From Cytophagaceae bacterium (lineage in GTDB: Bacteria; Bacteroidota; Bacteroidia; Cytophagales; Spirosomataceae), in contig JAIXRT010000165.1 in NCBI GenBank assembly GCA_027485075.1, forward strand, positions 1 through 12,127: DNA of 12,127 nucleotides, in the 5' to 3' direction. Positions 11,244 through 12,127 of this stretch are shown piece by piece (position 1 is the stretch's first letter; every line of letters starts with the position of its first letter). The notes below the pieces were generated by a model. It made no database searches and was not told the DNA's origin. It saw only the letters and a list, made by a program, of their open reading frames with translations. A program made the translations under genes and the position numbers.

Positions 11244-12127
11244 ATGAAAAATCTGCGCACCCTCTTAATCGCCTTATTCTTATTGCCCGCTTGCGCGACA
11301 CCGGAGAGCCACGCCATGGAAAAACCTTTAAACGGCCAAGCCATCATCATCGCGCATCGCGGCGCATCGGGTGAGCGGCCCGAACACACCATCGCAAGCT
11401 ACACCCGCGCGATTGAACAGGGCGCGGATTATATTGAGCCTGACCTTGTGCTGACGAAAGACGGCGTGCTGGTCGCGCGGCACGAGAATGAGATTTCGGA
11501 AACCACCGACGTTGCCGAAAAGCCCGAATTTGCCGACCGCAAGACGACCAAGACCATCGATGGTCATAAAATGACCGGCTGGTTCACCGAAGATTTCACC
11601 CTTGCCGAGCTTAAGACCCTGCGTGCCAAGGAACGCCTGCCGCAATTGCGCAAGGACAATATGGCGTTTGACGGGCAGTTTGAGATCCCGACCTTTGAAG
11701 AGATACTGACCCTCGCCAAGGCGCACAATGTCGGGGTCTATCCCGAAACCAAGCACCCAAGCTATTTCGCGTCAATCGGCCTGCCGCATGAGGCGCCGTT
11801 GCTGGCGATGCTAACCGCATTTGGCCATGTCACCAAAGATGCGCCTATTTTCATCCAATCATTTGAGGTCGAAAATCTGAAAGCATTGCGGCCCAAGACG
11901 AAATTGCGGCTGATCCAGCTGATGGATGAAACCGGTAGCCCCGCCGACCGCAGCGATATGACATACACGCAAATGGCCACTGCCGAGGGCCTGAAAATTG
12001 TCGCGACTTATGCCGATGGCGTTGGCCCGAACAAGGCCATGGTCATCCCGCGCACGTTGATCGGCAATCTGGGCACGCCCACGACGCTTGTGGCCGATGC
12101 GCATAAGGTCGGTCTTGCGGTCCACCC
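11244..12127 (+). CDS. Glycerophosphodiester phosphodiesterase, lipoprotein-type signal, 3' partial
   Basis: The frame begins with ATG at 11244 (AAGGCGG upstream) and is open to the window end; about 294 residues are seen of an expected 330-360. The N-terminus MKNLRTLLIALFLLPAC is a signal peptide with a lipobox-like LPAC, so the mature protein is probably lipid-anchored at Cys17 or secreted to the periplasm. GDPD catalytic residues follow: H38-R39 (AHRGASGERPEHT), E65 and D67 (YIEPDLV) and H80 (RHE). It would hydrolyse glycerophosphodiesters to glycerol-3-phosphate and an alcohol, in phospholipid or phosphate scavenging, as in periplasmic GlpQ. The gene is 28 bp after the YffB-like gene. No glpT or glpF neighbour is visible. 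Confidence 0.9.
   Translation, partial: MKNLRTLLIALFLLPACATPESHAMEKPLNGQAIIIAHRGASGERPEHTIASYTRAIEQGADYIEPDLVLTKDGVLVARHENEISETTDVAEKPEFADRKTTKTIDGHKMTGWFTEDFTLAELKTLRAKERLPQLRKDNMAFDGQFEIPTFEEILTLAKAHNVGVYPETKHPSYFASIGLPHEAPLLAMLTAFGHVTKDAPIFIQSFEVENLKALRPKTKLRLIQLMDETGSPADRSDMTYTQMATAEGLKIVATYADGVGPNKAMVIPRTLIGNLGTPTTLVADAHKVGLAVH

Noticed and set aside
1..12127. tRNA, rRNA, CRISPR or tmRNA genes
   Set aside because: No cloverleaf, rRNA segment or spacer-repeat array could be recognised on either strand.

Overview
The window joins an AT-rich accessory region (about 1-7800) to a more GC-rich chromosomal backbone (about 7819-12127). The backbone genes (YjdJ-type acetyltransferase, TIGR03643/DUF2805 protein, GFA protein, sterol desaturase-like hydroxylase, YffB/ArsC-like reductase, lipoprotein-type glycerophosphodiester phosphodiesterase) and one apparent interspersed repeat suit an alphaproteobacterium, probably a sphingomonad. 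The taxonomy is inferred from gene content alone, and no RNA gene is present to confirm it.

Left flank (1-2057, + strand): a long Sel1-repeat protein, open at its 5' end, overlaps by 4 bp a very AT-rich gene for a small membrane protein. They look like one operon. Whether they belong to the element to their right cannot be decided here.

Mobile element (about 2.1-7.8 kb): a compact integrative element. On the - strand are a tyrosine recombinase reduced to its catalytic domain (all six catalytic residues visible), followed by a previously untracked 53-aa gene, and a small HUH/Tyr-1 replication-type endonuclease. Divergent from rep is a 100-aa conserved gene (DUF6626-like). The two genes share an 83-bp gap filled by a 62-nt interrupted palindrome with mirror-image leaders, the best candidate for an origin or divergent operator. 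Three unrecognised genes (3109-3588 +, 4688-5056 -, 5115-5522 -) sit between the core genes like exchangeable cargo. The right end is a co-directional set of three genes (5656, 6510, 7179); the last belongs to DUF6641. No virion, relaxase/conjugation or restriction genes are recognisable. The element ends in about 220 bp of AT-rich non-coding DNA rich in direct and inverted repeats.

Backbone (7819-12127, all + strand): acetyltransferase and TIGR03643 gene, a decayed PaaI-type thioesterase, a GNAT-GFA overlapping pair, a 552-bp gap with a hairpin and an apparent dispersed repeat, then the hydroxylase, the YffB-like reductase and a GDPD gene cut by the window end.

The most interesting point is the int + HUH-rep element of roughly 5.7 kb with a conserved skeleton, unknown cargo slots and a striking palindrome beside rep.
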